This document shows positions 37,636-46,625 of a stretch of DNA of 64,000 bases, one piece after another. Each line of letters begins with the position of its first letter. Position 1 is the first letter of the stretch. Made by a program: the position numbers and the translations under genes. Source of the DNA: an uncultured Porticoccus sp. (GTDB lineage: Bacteria > Pseudomonadota > Gammaproteobacteria > Pseudomonadales > Porticoccaceae); NCBI RefSeq assembly GCF_913061305.1, contig NZ_CAJXST010000009.1, positions 1 through 64,000 of the forward strand. Direction: 5' to 3'. The notes under the pieces were generated by a model, which was not told the origin of the DNA, searched no databases, and saw nothing but the letters and a program-made list of their open reading frames with translations.

Positions 37636-37723
37636 GCCCACTCGTTACTGGACTAAAGAGTGCCGGACTGACGGGTGCCCTGAGCTACAGCCCACCGTCT
37701 GACCTCTTATTAGGCACCGCCCA

Positions 37724-38278
37724 ATGGCACTGAAAGCAACCGTTTTCAAAGTTGAGTTGCAGGTTTCGGATCTGGACCGAAACTATTATCAAACCCACTC
37801 ACTCACCCTCGCCAGACACCCGTCAGAAACGGACGAACGAATGATGATTCGGCTGCTGGCATTTGCACTGAATGCCAGCGAGCACCTACAGTTCACCAAA
37901 GGGTTGTCCACAGAGGCGGAACCCGATCTCTGGCAGAAAAATCTGCATGGTGAAATCGGTCTGTGGATCGAAGTCGGGGTTCCCGACGCAAAGCGAATTC
38001 GCAAAGGTTCAAACCGGGCCGAACAAGTCATCATTTATGCCTATGGTGCCAGGACAGCTCCCGTGTGGTGGCAAAGTATCCAGGATGATCTGGCGCGCTT
38101 TGACAACCTGACGATCGGTTACCTCTCACCGGAGAATACTGCGGCATTGGCCGGGCTGGCGAACCGCAACATGACCCTCCAGGCAACCCTCCAGGATGGG
38201 CTCATCTGGATCGGCAACAGCGAACAGACCCTGACTATCACCCCGGAGTACTGGCAACGCGCCCGACTGAGCGACTAA
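37724..38278 (+). CDS. yaeQ: YaeQ-family protein
   Basis: A 184-residue protein opening MALKATVFKVELQVSDLDRNYY and containing SETDERMMIRLLAFALNA and KRIRKGSNRAEQVIIYAYG, the hallmarks of YaeQ, which has a PD-(D/E)xK nuclease-like fold. Acidic and lysine residues (ETDERM, WIEVGVPD) fit that fold. Its role is unsettled: reported effects on haemolysin expression in E. coli are indirect. It stands 9 bp from a convergent DUF2288 gene. Confidence 0.9.
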   Translation: MALKATVFKVELQVSDLDRNYYQTHSLTLARHPSETDERMMIRLLAFALNASEHLQFTKGLSTEAEPDLWQKNLHGEIGLWIEVGVPDAKRIRKGSNRAEQVIIYAYGARTAPVWWQSIQDDLARFDNLTIGYLSPENTAALAGLANRNMTLQATLQDGLIWIGNSEQTLTITPEYWQRARLSD

Positions 38279-38287
38279 CCAGACAGG

Positions 38288-38575
38288 TCAGTCCGAAATC
38301 GGCTGCACCAGCACCCAGGGTTTTACCACCACCGACCAGACCCGGGCATCGCCTTCCAGCCACTTCATCGCCTGTTGATCGGTCACCTGTCCCACCTGAC
38401 CGATCGCCAACCAATCTTGAACACAGGTTTTATTATCCTGGCAAATTGCCCAGGCAACCTCGATCAGGTCCAGCTCCGGCGACACATAAATGGTGGAGCC
38501 ATTGGCAAAAAAACGCTGCAATTCCTGCCAGGGAATTTTTGCCGTCTCCTGCATCAGCTCTTCGCGCTCTATCAT
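38288..38575 (-). CDS. DUF2288 family protein
   Basis: A 95-residue protein (ATG 38575; TTG 38578 is the alternative). It has ETAKIPWQELQRFFANGSTIYVSPELDLIEVAW and GQVTDQQAMKW, the pattern of DUF2288 proteins. No signal peptide or membrane segment. Function unknown. It is only 23 bp downstream of the flavoprotein gene on the same strand and may be translated with it. Confidence 0.82.
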   Translation of the reverse strand: MIEREELMQETAKIPWQELQRFFANGSTIYVSPELDLIEVAWAICQDNKTCVQDWLAIGQVGQVTDQQAMKWLEGDARVWSVVVKPWVLVQPISD

Positions 38576-38598
38576 CAATCAAACACCTTTAATTCACA

Positions 38599-39816
38599 TT
38601 AAACAACTCGACCGGCAGCGGCACCCGATGCCCAGGCCCACTGGAAATTGAAGCCGCCCAAATGACCGGTCACATCAAGCACCTCTCCCACAAAAAACAG
38701 ACCCGACTGACGTTGACTCTCCATGGTTTTAGAAGAAATCTCGCGCGTATCCACTCCCCCCAGGGTCACTTCCGCAGTTCGGTAGCCCTCGGTACCCGCA
38801 GGTTTCAACGACCAACCCTGCAGGTTGCCTGCAACCGATGCCAACAAGTGATCTGGCCACTCTGCCAACGGCTTGCCGGCATGTTCCGGCCACCAAAGCC
38901 CCTCCAGCTCCCGCACCAGTTTGCGGGGCAACGATTGGGACAACAGCGTGCGCAACAGCGCCTTCGGCTGTTCTGTTTTCAATTCGAGCAACCACTGCCG
39001 GGCGTCGATATGTGGCAACAGGTCGACCTGTATCGTTTGCTCTTCGCGCCAGTAACTGGATATCTGCAGCACCGCCGGACCGCTCAGTCCCCGGTGGGTA
39101 AAGAGCATATTTTCCAGAAACGACTGTCCACCCGCCGACACACGGACGGGCACTGACAAACCAGAGAGTTTCTCCGACAGCAGTTTAAATCCGTCGGTAA
39201 AGGTAAAGGGCACCAGTGCTGGCCTCAATGGGACCAGACTATGGCCGAACTGCCTCGCCAGCCGATAACCGAAGTCGGAACCGCCCAGGGTGGGCACCGA
39301 CAGGCCACCACAGGCCACCACCAGTGAGTCAGCCCGCAACTCCCCCTGGGTTGTTACAACCTGAAACCTGTCGTCAGACTTCACCTCACGGATATCAATG
39401 CCGGTTTTCAACACCACCCCGACCTGCTCGGCTTCCGCCAGCAACATGTCGAGAATATCCCGGGAGCTGTTATCACAAAACAACTGGCCGAGGGTTTTCT
39501 CGTGGTAGGGAATACCGTGCCTGTTCACCAGCTCGATAAAATCCCACTGGGTATAACAACTCAACGCCGATTTGCAGAAATGTGGGTTGGCAGAGAGAAA
39601 GTGCTCCGGCTCTACATACAGGTTTGTGAAATTACAGCGGCCGCCGCCAGACATCAGGATTTTCTTGCCCGCCCTGTTGGCCCGCTCCAGCAACAGAACC
39701 CTGCGCCCACGCTGACCTGCAACCATAGCGGACATCAACCCCGCGGCACCGGCACCGATAACAATCACATCCCACTGGTTCAAAGTTACGCCTGTAAAAA
39801 TCCACAAAGCACGCAT
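38599..39816 (-). CDS. HI0933/YhiN-type flavoprotein
   Basis: A 405-residue FAD-binding protein of the HI0933 family: the dinucleotide-binding GAGAAGLMSA near residue 22, the family sequence GKKILMSGGGRCNFTN near residue 50 and the final GHLGGFNFQWAWASG. The family's substrate is unknown; some members act in tRNA or redox chemistry. The ATG at 39816 has no ribosome site; TTG at 39783, directly before NQWDVIVIG, has CAGG upstream and may be the real start, giving 394 residues. Confidence 0.88.
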   Translation of the reverse strand: MRALWIFTGVTLNQWDVIVIGAGAAGLMSAMVAGQRGRRVLLLERANRAGKKILMSGGGRCNFTNLYVEPEHFLSANPHFCKSALSCYTQWDFIELVNRHGIPYHEKTLGQLFCDNSSRDILDMLLAEAEQVGVVLKTGIDIREVKSDDRFQVVTTQGELRADSLVVACGGLSVPTLGGSDFGYRLARQFGHSLVPLRPALVPFTFTDGFKLLSEKLSGLSVPVRVSAGGQSFLENMLFTHRGLSGPAVLQISSYWREEQTIQVDLLPHIDARQWLLELKTEQPKALLRTLLSQSLPRKLVRELEGLWWPEHAGKPLAEWPDHLLASVAGNLQGWSLKPAGTEGYRTAEVTLGGVDTREISSKTMESQRQSGLFFVGEVLDVTGHLGGFNFQWAWASGAAAGRVV

Positions 39817-39904
39817 TCTATCGGTCGCCGACTGCAGGTACTATAGCGGCCAGTAACGCTGTCCATTGTGAACAACGCTGTTATCCAGCCAATCTATTGA
39901 GTGC

Positions 39905-40192
39905 ATGTCCATGTTTAAAGTGAATGAATATTTTGGTGGCAAGGTAGTCTCCATCGGCTTCCAGACCGAAACCCTGCCTGCCACGGTGGGTGTCATGGCC
40001 CCCGGTGAACACGAATTCTGTCCCAATAAAAAGGAAACCCTGACGGTAGTCAGCGGTGCACTGACAGTAAAACTGCCGGATCAGGATGACTGGCAGACCT
40101 TTAAACCTGGAGAGAGCTTCGAAGTATCACCAAACAGGGCTTTCCAATTGCAGGTAGCCGTGGACACTGCCTACCTGTGCACCTACGAGTAA
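39905..40192 (+). CDS. ppnP: Pyrimidine/purine nucleoside phosphorylase
   Basis: A 95-residue small cupin that cleaves nucleosides with phosphate. It contains [28 protein letters not shown]-type barrel strands, [13 protein letters not shown] and [13 protein letters not shown], typical of PpnP (YaiE). Two in-frame ATGs (39905 and 39911) are possible. It is a single gene divergent from the flavoprotein gene. Confidence 0.9.
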   Translation: MSMFKVNEYFGGKVVSIGFQTETLPATVGVMAPGEHEFCPNKKETLTVVSGALTVKLPDQDDWQTFKPGESFEVSPNRAFQLQVAVDTAYLCTYE

Positions 40193-40235
40193 GACGACCG
40201 GGCAGCAGAGGAGATCGATCTAAGCGCGGATTCAA

Positions 40236-40493
40236 CTACACATCAGCGATCAGCAGTAGTTTCTGTGAACGACGCAGCTTTTTGATGGCCGCCTCCCGCT
40301 TCGATGCAGCACTGCGATCACCTGCTCCCTCCATATAGACCACCCTGACCGGTTGCCGCCCCCGATGAAAATAACGGGCACCGCCCTTGCCCGCCAGGTG
40401 CGCACGAAAACGTCGGGTGATGTCGGTGGTAATACCGGTATAGAGCGAGCCATCACTGGCTTCAATCATGTAGACAATCCAGTCTTGCGTCAT
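40236..40493 (-). CDS. GIY-YIG nuclease domain protein
   Basis: An 85-residue single-domain protein of the UPF0213/YhbQ group. The GIY-YIG core is YMIEASDGSLYTGITTDITRRF, with the arginine typical of these nucleases, and the end KREAAIKKLRRSQKLLLI is helix-rich. Its biochemical role is unknown, perhaps DNA or RNA repair. It shares four bases (ATGA) with the upstream sprT stop, so translation is coupled. Confidence 0.87.
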   Translation of the reverse strand: MTQDWIVYMIEASDGSLYTGITTDITRRFRAHLAGKGGARYFHRGRQPVRVVYMEGAGDRSAASKREAAIKKLRRSQKLLLIADV

Positions 40494-41011
40494 GAAGCAG
40501 CTGTCAGTGTCTCACCGCAGTCACGGCAGCGATAGCGCGCTTCGCCCCGCTGGACGCTATTGTGGCGACGGGTGGCCAGTTGGTGGGTGGAACACTCACA
40601 GCGATAGGTAAAACGCCGCTGGCGGCGCATCGGAATACCGGCCAGATCAAAGCTCCCGGTGGCACGGGGTTCGACGCCGAACGCGTTCATGATCCCGCGC
40701 CACTGAACGCCATGGGGCCGCACCTTGCCGAGACCGTGCAGGCAGTCCACCAGGTAGTGAGCCACCTCATGGGGCACAGTCACCGCCATACTGTCATCAA
40801 AATATTTGGCAAAAATCCACGGGTTATAGCGAATAACCCGCTGGGTATCTCTGACCCGATACATCCCCGCCGTACCGCCACTCAGATCGAAAACTACCGG
40901 TATATCAGCAAATTTCCGGCCAAACAGTTTGCTGCCGTGCTGGATGAAACCAGCCGTCCTCGCCACAACCTGAAGACGCTGTCGCTCACTGATCGGGGTA
41001 ATATATTTCAT
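40490..41011 (-). CDS. SprT family zinc metalloprotease
   Basis: A 173-residue SprT/Spartan-like protein. The catalytic motif HEVAHYLVD is near residue 75, and a C-terminal zinc ribbon is built from YRCEC and YRCRDCGE. Length and layout match bacterial SprT. ATG 41011 is chosen over GTG 41017. Eukaryotic relatives cut DNA-protein crosslinks, but the bacterial role is unproven. It is followed by a GIY-YIG gene, and divergent from a PHP-domain phosphoesterase 43 bp away. Confidence 0.9.
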   Translation of the reverse strand: MKYITPISERQRLQVVARTAGFIQHGSKLFGRKFADIPVVFDLSGGTAGMYRVRDTQRVIRYNPWIFAKYFDDSMAVTVPHEVAHYLVDCLHGLGKVRPHGVQWRGIMNAFGVEPRATGSFDLAGIPMRRQRRFTYRCECSTHQLATRRHNSVQRGEARYRCRDCGETLTAAS

Positions 41012-41042
41012 CCGCACAGTATAGCCGCAAACCGTCTCGGGC

Positions 41043-41048
41043 TATAAT
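41043..41048 (+). promoter_or_regulatory. Consensus -10 element abutting rnm
   Basis: TATAAT lies 6 bp before the ATG at 41055, so transcription would start at about the first codon. No ribosome site is visible and no usual start codon lies in frame upstream. No good -35 box is visible. Confidence 0.45.
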
Positions 41049-41054
41049 CGCACA

Positions 41055-41876
41055 ATGATTTTTGACCTGCACAGCCACACCAACTGCTCCGACGGCTCCC
41101 TCTCACCCACCGAACTGGTGAACCTGGCTGCTGAGGCGGGCGTCGGTGTGCTGGCGATCACCGACCACGACAGCATCGCCGCCTGGCAACAGCTTGAGCT
41201 TCGCACAGCTCAACCCCTCCAGGTAATTCCAGCCGTGGAATTTTCCAGCCAGTGGCGCAAGATCGGTGTACATATTCTGGGCCTCAATGTCGACATCCAT
41301 AGTGAAGCCCTGCAAGCCGGTGTCCGGTTTCAGCAACATGCCCGCCGACTCAGGGCCGAACGTATTGCCGAGAAACTGCAACAGGCTGGATTTCAGGATG
41401 CATTGGCGGGAGCCACGGCCGTCGCCGGCAACGACAACCTGGGCCGCCCCCATTTTGCCCAGCACCTGGTGAATATCGGTGCGGTTAACAACTTCAAGCA
41501 AGCCTTCAAAAAATACCTCGGAGCCGGCAAGCCGGGCGATATAAAGCAGTGCTGGGCCGATATAGCGCAAATAGTGGCATGGATCCGGGATGCGGGCGGG
41601 ACGGCAGTGCTGGCACACCCGATTAAGTATGACCTTACCCGCACCAAGCTGGTCGCATTGGTGGACGATTTTATCGCTATCGGCGGCCAGGGTATGGAAG
41701 TGGTATCCGGCAAACAGATGCCCAACACCACCAGAGATTTGGCCCTTATCTGCCAGCAAAAACAACTTCTCGCGTCCTGTGGTTCGGACTTTCATCAACC
41801 GGGACAACCCTGGGCCGAGCTGGGTCGCTTTCCGCCCCTGCCCGAACAGTGTCAACCGGTTTGGCAACACTGGTAA
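41055..41876 (+). CDS. rnm: PHP-domain phosphoesterase, RNase AM (YciV) type
   Basis: A 273-residue enzyme with the PHP metal motifs in order: DLHSHTNCSDG at residues 4-14, ITDHDS near 33, the VEFSS region near 60 and GSDFHQPG near 245. The family is a 5'-3' exoribonuclease and 3',5'-nucleoside bisphosphate (pAp) phosphatase. Its TATAAT sits only 6 bp upstream and no ribosome site is visible, so the message may be leaderless. It may share pAp removal with the DHH protein at 3089-4051. Confidence 0.88.
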   Translation: MIFDLHSHTNCSDGSLSPTELVNLAAEAGVGVLAITDHDSIAAWQQLELRTAQPLQVIPAVEFSSQWRKIGVHILGLNVDIHSEALQAGVRFQQHARRLRAERIAEKLQQAGFQDALAGATAVAGNDNLGRPHFAQHLVNIGAVNNFKQAFKKYLGAGKPGDIKQCWADIAQIVAWIRDAGGTAVLAHPIKYDLTRTKLVALVDDFIAIGGQGMEVVSGKQMPNTTRDLALICQQKQLLASCGSDFHQPGQPWAELGRFPPLPEQCQPVWQHW

Positions 41877-41910
41877 CATGGGCACATCTATTTGTAACAA
41901 AGCGAGTTCC

Positions 41911-42228
41911 GTGAATAAATTACCCACCAAATCGCAACTTCGTCGCCAGCTGCAGCAACAGGTAGACAACTACCTCAAACAGGGTGGTGAAATACAACAG
42001 ATTCCCCGCGGTATCAGCGGTCGGGAGAATGCCTGCCAGAGCTTACCGACCGTCTTTTTTAATCAGCCAAAGGCTGAACGCACACCCGTACCTGAAGTGC
42101 TGGCCGCGCTGGACTCCCGGCGTCCAAAAAAACCGTCACCTCACAGGACCACCAGAGTCCGACCAAAAGAAACCATTATTTATGATGACTTCGGTGAACC
42201 CATCAGGCGGATTTGGCAGGACAAGTAA
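41911..42228 (+). CDS. Small basic protein with a SutA-like central motif
   Basis: A 105-residue, charged, probably largely disordered protein starting at GTG 41911 (AGCGAG upstream). Its central stretch VDNYLKQGGEIQQIP resembles the FLARGGKVQEI stretch of the RNA-polymerase-binding regulator SutA of Pseudomonas. The C-terminus is proline- and arginine-rich and ends GEPIRRIWQDK. The overall sequence is otherwise different from SutA, so similarity could be a short shared motif. It follows rnm by 34 bp; a role as a transcription or RNA accessory protein is a guess. Confidence 0.6.
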   Translation: MNKLPTKSQLRRQLQQQVDNYLKQGGEIQQIPRGISGRENACQSLPTVFFNQPKAERTPVPEVLAALDSRRPKKPSPHRTTRVRPKETIIYDDFGEPIRRIWQDK

Positions 42229-42336
42229 CAAACACGGGCTGGGCTGGCCAAATCACAGGGGCAACCCTGACAGTCAGCGACCTGTTCGGATTCAGCCACC
42301 ACAGAAAAATGGCCCATTTGAAACAGGGTATTCATC

Positions 42337-42732
42337 ATGAAATTTCCTTTTGTACTGACACTGACACTGCTGGGTTTCATTCAGGCAAACGCTGGCAAGC
42401 TGTCTATTGCCGATATCCAGCCGCCAGAAAACCTGGTCAATATCCACGTGGAAAAACTGAGCAGTGACCGACATGCCTCGGATTTCATCGTGTTTGTGAA
42501 ACAATTTGTACCTTTGCACAAACACCTCACCCACACAGAAACGATTTATATTCTTGAGGGAACCGGCTTGATGCGACTGGGTGAAGAGGAATTTGCAGTG
42601 GGGCCCGGGGATTTTATCAAGGTACCGGAAGGGACAGCCCACGGGGTAAAGACCACGTCATCAGTGCCGCTCAAGGCACTTTCGGTGCAGGCACCAGAAT
42701 TTCTGGGTGATGACAGGGTGTTCCTCGAATAA
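42337..42732 (+). CDS. Secreted cupin-domain protein
   Basis: A 131-residue single cupin with a signal peptide (MKFPFVLTLTLLGFIQANA). The metal ligands are present: PLHKHLTHTETIYILEG supplies two histidines and a glutamate, and AHGVK the last histidine. Ligand or enzyme activity is unknown; it may bind a small molecule or sugar in the periplasm. It is followed 166 bp later by an outer-membrane porin-like gene, so the two might work together in uptake. Confidence 0.8.
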   Translation: MKFPFVLTLTLLGFIQANAGKLSIADIQPPENLVNIHVEKLSSDRHASDFIVFVKQFVPLHKHLTHTETIYILEGTGLMRLGEEEFAVGPGDFIKVPEGTAHGVKTTSSVPLKALSVQAPEFLGDDRVFLE

Positions 42733-42898
42733 CCGTATAAACATTGTCAGTTGAGAGCGCGGCTTCATGGTGCCGGCGACAAAGTTACCGCTCAGTCGGC
42801 AAATCAAAAAATCCCTGGGGCGTAAATTAGTCTTTGCTGCAATCCAGCCTATATAATCCCAAGACCAGAATAACAGCGATAAAAAATGGGGAGAAAGC

Positions 42899-44086
42899 AT
42901 GGCAACCAAAACTGCCTGGTGGCACCGCGCACGCCAAAATCATGTACGCCACAAAAGTTACACATCCTTTGTAGTACTCTCTCTGCTGGCTCTGCTGGCC
43001 AGCTTTACCACGCTGCCCGCCTATGCCGGGCTAAAAGCGGCGCACAGTGATACGCTCTGGGTGAGTCTCGGTGGTGGTATACGCATGCAACACACCACCA
43101 GAAACAGTGCCACTGACGGCAGCAATGAGTTCACGATGGACAGTATGCGGCTGTACATCGCCGGACAGCTCAGTGAACACTTGAAATTCAGCATCAACAC
43201 CGAGAAGTATGAAGGCGACTCCGTCATGATCATTGATGCGATCCTGCAGTTTGATCTCGATCCGAAGTTTAACCTCTGGGTTGGCCGCACACTGGTTCCC
43301 ACCGACCGGCCAGGGCTGAACGGTCCCTACACCGGCATGAGCTGGAACCAGTATCGTCAACCCCTGTTCCCGTCAGATTACGATGGTCCGGCCGGACGGC
43401 TCGGCCGCAGCGAGGGTGCCGTCGTCTTTGGTGCCATTGACAAAGTACAGTACTTGGCGGGTATTTTTGAGGGCACCGACGACCACGGTAATACCGACGA
43501 TCATCTGCTGTATGCAGGCCGTATTGCCTATAATTTTCTCAATGTAGAGCCATTGGTGGGCTATTACACGGCGGCCACACACTATGGCAAGGCTGGCGAC
43601 CTACTGACGGCAGCGCTGACTTTTCAAAGCCAGAAAGACAGCACGGGCAGCAGACAGGATCCCGGCGACTTTACAGGCTTTGCCTTTGATATCTTCTCTG
43701 AAACCGTGCTGGACAACCGGGGGGTAGTGACCTTTGAGGCAGGCTACAAGAATATGGACGGGGATTTCACACTCGCATCACCACCCATTGATGGACTGGA
43801 TGAATGTTTCTGCCTTTTCAAAGGCGACTCCTACTTTGCCACAACAGGTTATTTATTCCCGCAAAAAATTGGCTTTGGGCAGTTTCAGCCCTATGTTCGC
43901 TACATGAAAAATGACCCGGACGATGCCGACACCAGCGATACCACCGAATGGGGCCTGAATTACGTCATCAACGGCTACAAGGCAACCGTCAACCTGCACT
44001 ATGTTACGGGTGATGCCAATGCCAGCGGTTACGCCGGCATGGACACCGACATTGTTTCACTGGGACTGATCTTGCAGTACTACTGA
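42899..44086 (+). CDS. Outer-membrane porin-like beta-barrel
   Basis: A 395-residue protein with a long signal region whose hydrophobic core ends LPAYA (about residue 43), followed by alternating strands (LWVSLGGGIRMQ, KFSINTEKYEG, LWVGRTLVP) and a terminal aromatic residue (LQYY) as in outer-membrane barrels. The layout resembles phosphate/short-chain porin-like proteins (Porin_O_P clan), but the substrate is unknown. An unusual Cys pair (DECFCLF) near residue 303 may form a disulfide in a loop. GGGGAGAAAG precedes the ATG; a -10-like TATAAT lies at 42852-42857. Confidence 0.78.
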   Translation: MATKTAWWHRARQNHVRHKSYTSFVVLSLLALLASFTTLPAYAGLKAAHSDTLWVSLGGGIRMQHTTRNSATDGSNEFTMDSMRLYIAGQLSEHLKFSINTEKYEGDSVMIIDAILQFDLDPKFNLWVGRTLVPTDRPGLNGPYTGMSWNQYRQPLFPSDYDGPAGRLGRSEGAVVFGAIDKVQYLAGIFEGTDDHGNTDDHLLYAGRIAYNFLNVEPLVGYYTAATHYGKAGDLLTAALTFQSQKDSTGSRQDPGDFTGFAFDIFSETVLDNRGVVTFEAGYKNMDGDFTLASPPIDGLDECFCLFKGDSYFATTGYLFPQKIGFGQFQPYVRYMKNDPDDADTSDTTEWGLNYVINGYKATVNLHYVTGDANASGYAGMDTDIVSLGLILQYY

Positions 44087-44189
44087 TAGCAGGACTTGAT
44101 AACAGCACGGATAATTAAAAAATATCTGCCACAAGCTGTTGTCGCTCGAAGCGACTTGCAGGCCGAAGAAACCGGGCATTACTGGAGGT

Positions 44190-44219
44190 AGTGCCCCGGA
44201 CCGTCGGGGCACTATTTTA
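44190..44219 (+). terminator. Terminator of the porin-like gene
   Basis: 9-bp stem AGTGCCCCG/CGGGGCACT followed by a T-rich tail (ATTTTAT), 104 bp after the stop codon. Confidence 0.75.
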
Positions 44220-44241
44220 TCCGATGCCCGGGGATGCCTGC

Positions 44242-44724
44242 TCAGTGATGGTGACCACCGGCACCGTGGGCGTGTCCGTGACCAAGTTCATCCTGGGTTG
44301 CTTCGCGTACCTCAACAACCTCAACATCAAAGGTCAGGGTTTTGCCCGCCAGCGGATGGTTGGTGTCAATGTCCACGTTGAATTTGCCGACTTTAACCAC
44401 GGTAACCGGACGCAACCCCTCATTGGTCATCAACGGCACGGTCATACCGGGTTCAAGCTTTCCCTCAAACTTCAGATTCTTGGCGGAAACCCGCATGACG
44501 CTCTGAGACCGCTGCCGGCCATAAGCCAGTTCCGGAGGTAGCGTCACAGTGAACGTTTCACCGGCCTCTTTGCCGAGCATCGCAGCCTCAAGGGTCTCGA
44601 TCATGTTGCGATGGCCGTGCAGGTAAGCGGTCGGCTCACCCTCTCTCGACGTCTCTACTAAATCGCCGGCTTCATCGGTCATGGAATAGTGGAACGTCAC
44701 CACGCAATTATCATTTATTTTCAT
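44242..44724 (-). CDS. slyD: FKBP-type peptidyl-prolyl isomerase SlyD (copy 2)
   Basis: A 160-residue second SlyD with the same FKBP plus chaperone-insert layout (AYLHGHRNMIETLEAAMLG, VDIDTNHPLAGKTLTFDV) and a histidine tail (HGHAHGAGGHHH). It is clearly related to copy 1 at 30980-31462 but differs in many places (for example ETSREGE and ELAYGRQRSQSVMRV), so the duplication is old or the copies have different jobs. It is a single gene on the minus strand. Confidence 0.92.
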   Translation of the reverse strand: MKINDNCVVTFHYSMTDEAGDLVETSREGEPTAYLHGHRNMIETLEAAMLGKEAGETFTVTLPPELAYGRQRSQSVMRVSAKNLKFEGKLEPGMTVPLMTNEGLRPVTVVKVGKFNVDIDTNHPLAGKTLTFDVEVVEVREATQDELGHGHAHGAGGHHH

Positions 44725-44768
44725 GGTTGGATTACCCCTGATTTTCGAAAAGGCGGAATTATGGTGGG

Positions 44769-45563
44769 CTATGCCCGGGCTGGCAAGACCTGATAAAACC
44801 CCTGGGAAAAACTCACCTTTAGAGGCATGGCAAATAATTCAGAGAGACGCGCATCAGTCAGCAGCTCTTCCTTGGCATCATCTGCTACAACCCTGCCATT
44901 GGCCATGAATACTACCCGCTGGATTTCCGGGGGAATCTCATGGATGTGGTGGGTGGCCAACAGAATGGTTTTACCCTGCTGGGCCAACTGTCGGATGGCG
45001 TCCAGATAATGGTAGGTTGCATTCAGGTCGAGGCCGCTGGTGGGCTCGTCGAGAATCAGATGATCCGGACGATGAATCAGCGCCCGACCCAACAGGCAAC
45101 GACGTTGCTGCCCGGTCGACATCTGACGGTAGGGACGATTGGCCAGTTCAGCCACCCCCAGCTCCTGTAGCACAGTCCGGCCCTGTTCCAGTTGCGCCTC
45201 CGTGACTTGCTGATAGTGGAATAGACCAATGGAGTTGTGCAGTCCGGATACCACAACGCCCAGACCACTGACTTCAGGGACAAATCCCTGTTGCAGATCA
45301 GCAGAAACAAGGCCGATTTTTTCCCTCAATTCCCAGAGCACCGGCCGATCCTGACCGAGTATCCGGACCCAGGAATCCTCTTTCACTACCGGGTAGAGTT
45401 CCCGAGTCAGCAGCTTTAACAGCGTACTTTTGCCGGCACCGTTGGGGCCGATAATCGCCGTACTCTGGCCCTGCTCAACCGCCAGTGAAAAACGATCGAA
45501 AACTTTTTTATTATCCCGAAATACCGTGGCATTGCGGATATCGAGCAGCCGGGGGTGTTGCAT
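44769..45563 (-). CDS. Orphan ABC transporter ATP-binding protein
   Basis: A 264-residue nucleotide-binding subunit: Walker A GPNGAGKST near residue 40, a signature-like MSTGQQRR near residue 150, Walker B LILDEPTSGLD near 172 and the H-loop LATHHIHEIP. The NxxGQ signature differs from standard LSGGQ. No membrane or binding protein gene is adjacent, so it may serve a distant permease or a non-transport job, such as ModF-like. It is 29 bp downstream of lipA, perhaps on the same transcript. Confidence 0.85.
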   Translation of the reverse strand: MQHPRLLDIRNATVFRDNKKVFDRFSLAVEQGQSTAIIGPNGAGKSTLLKLLTRELYPVVKEDSWVRILGQDRPVLWELREKIGLVSADLQQGFVPEVSGLGVVVSGLHNSIGLFHYQQVTEAQLEQGRTVLQELGVAELANRPYRQMSTGQQRRCLLGRALIHRPDHLILDEPTSGLDLNATYHYLDAIRQLAQQGKTILLATHHIHEIPPEIQRVVFMANGRVVADDAKEELLTDARLSELFAMPLKVSFSQGFYQVLPARA

Positions 45564-45591
45564 GGGTTATATCCATTTTTAAAACCGGAGG

Positions 45592-46572
45592 TTATTGGAC
45601 GGCCTCGCCTCTGGCCTGTTTATCCGCATGATAGGAAGAGCGCACCAACGGGCCGGAGGCTACCTGGCTGAAACCAATCCGGCGAGCGTACTCGGCATAC
45701 TCGGCAAACTCATCCGGGTGCACAAAACGGTCTACCGGCAGATGGTTTTTGGAGGGCTGCAAGTACTGTCCCACCGTCAGCATATCCACATCATGGGCAC
45801 GGAGATCCTCCAAGGTGCTCAGCAGTTCCTCACGTGTTTCTCCGAGCCCCACCATCAGACCGGATTTGGTGGGAACACTGGGGTTGAGCCGTTTGTATTC
45901 CTGAAGCAGTTTGAGCGACCACTGGTAATTGGCACCGGGCCTCGCTTCACGATAGAGCCTGGGGATGGTTTCCATGTTGTGATTGAATACATCGGGGGGC
46001 GTATCGGAGAGAATCGTCAGGGCCGGCTCCATACGACCGCGAAAATCCGGCACCAGCACTTCCACTTTGAGATCGGGGCTGAGCAACCGGGATTCACGGA
46101 TACAATCCGCAAAATGTTGTGCACCGCCATCGCGGAGATCGTCCCGATCCACCGATGTAATCACCACATAGCGCAACTGCATTTCCTGAATGGCGCGGGC
46201 CAGATTAACCGGCTCGGCGGCATCCAGGGGGTTGGGCTTGCCGTGGCCGACATCACAGAACGGACAGCGACGGGTACAGATTTCACCCATGATCATAAAG
46301 GTGGCCGTGCCGTGGCTGAAGCACTCACTGAGATTCGGACAGGCGGCCTCTTCACAGACCGTCGCCAGTGTGTGCTTGCGCAGAATATCCTTGATTTCCT
46401 GGACACGAGGCGATGATGACACCCTGATTCGCATCCAGTCCGGTTTGCGCTGGTAGGTTTCTGTCGGGATTACCTTTACGGGTATCCGCTCCACCTTATC
46501 GGCGCTGCGCAGTTTTTCCCCCTGGGCAATACGGCGGGTGCGCTGTGGCGGAATCACCTTGACGTCAGTCAT
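45592..46572 (-). CDS. lipA: Lipoyl synthase
   Basis: A radical SAM enzyme inserting two sulfurs into octanoyl groups on lipoyl domains, for example GcvH and dehydrogenase E2 subunits. The 326 residues contain the sacrificial cluster motif [12 protein letters not shown] and the radical SAM motif [13 protein letters not shown]. LipB precedes it by 53 bp. GcvH, the lipoylated partner of GcvP/GcvT, is not in the window. Confidence 0.97.
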   Translation of the reverse strand: MTDVKVIPPQRTRRIAQGEKLRSADKVERIPVKVIPTETYQRKPDWMRIRVSSSPRVQEIKDILRKHTLATVCEEAACPNLSECFSHGTATFMIMGEICTRRCPFCDVGHGKPNPLDAAEPVNLARAIQEMQLRYVVITSVDRDDLRDGGAQHFADCIRESRLLSPDLKVEVLVPDFRGRMEPALTILSDTPPDVFNHNMETIPRLYREARPGANYQWSLKLLQEYKRLNPSVPTKSGLMVGLGETREELLSTLEDLRAHDVDMLTVGQYLQPSKNHLPVDRFVHPDEFAEYAEYARRIGFSQVASGPLVRSSYHADKQARGEAVQ

Positions 46573-46625
46573 ATGGAATTACTCACAAACATTTGATGTA
46601 CCAGACGGGCAGTACCGGAAAACAA

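Noticed and set aside
45595-46416. 273-codon plus-strand open frame
   Set aside because: Antisense shadow of lipA.
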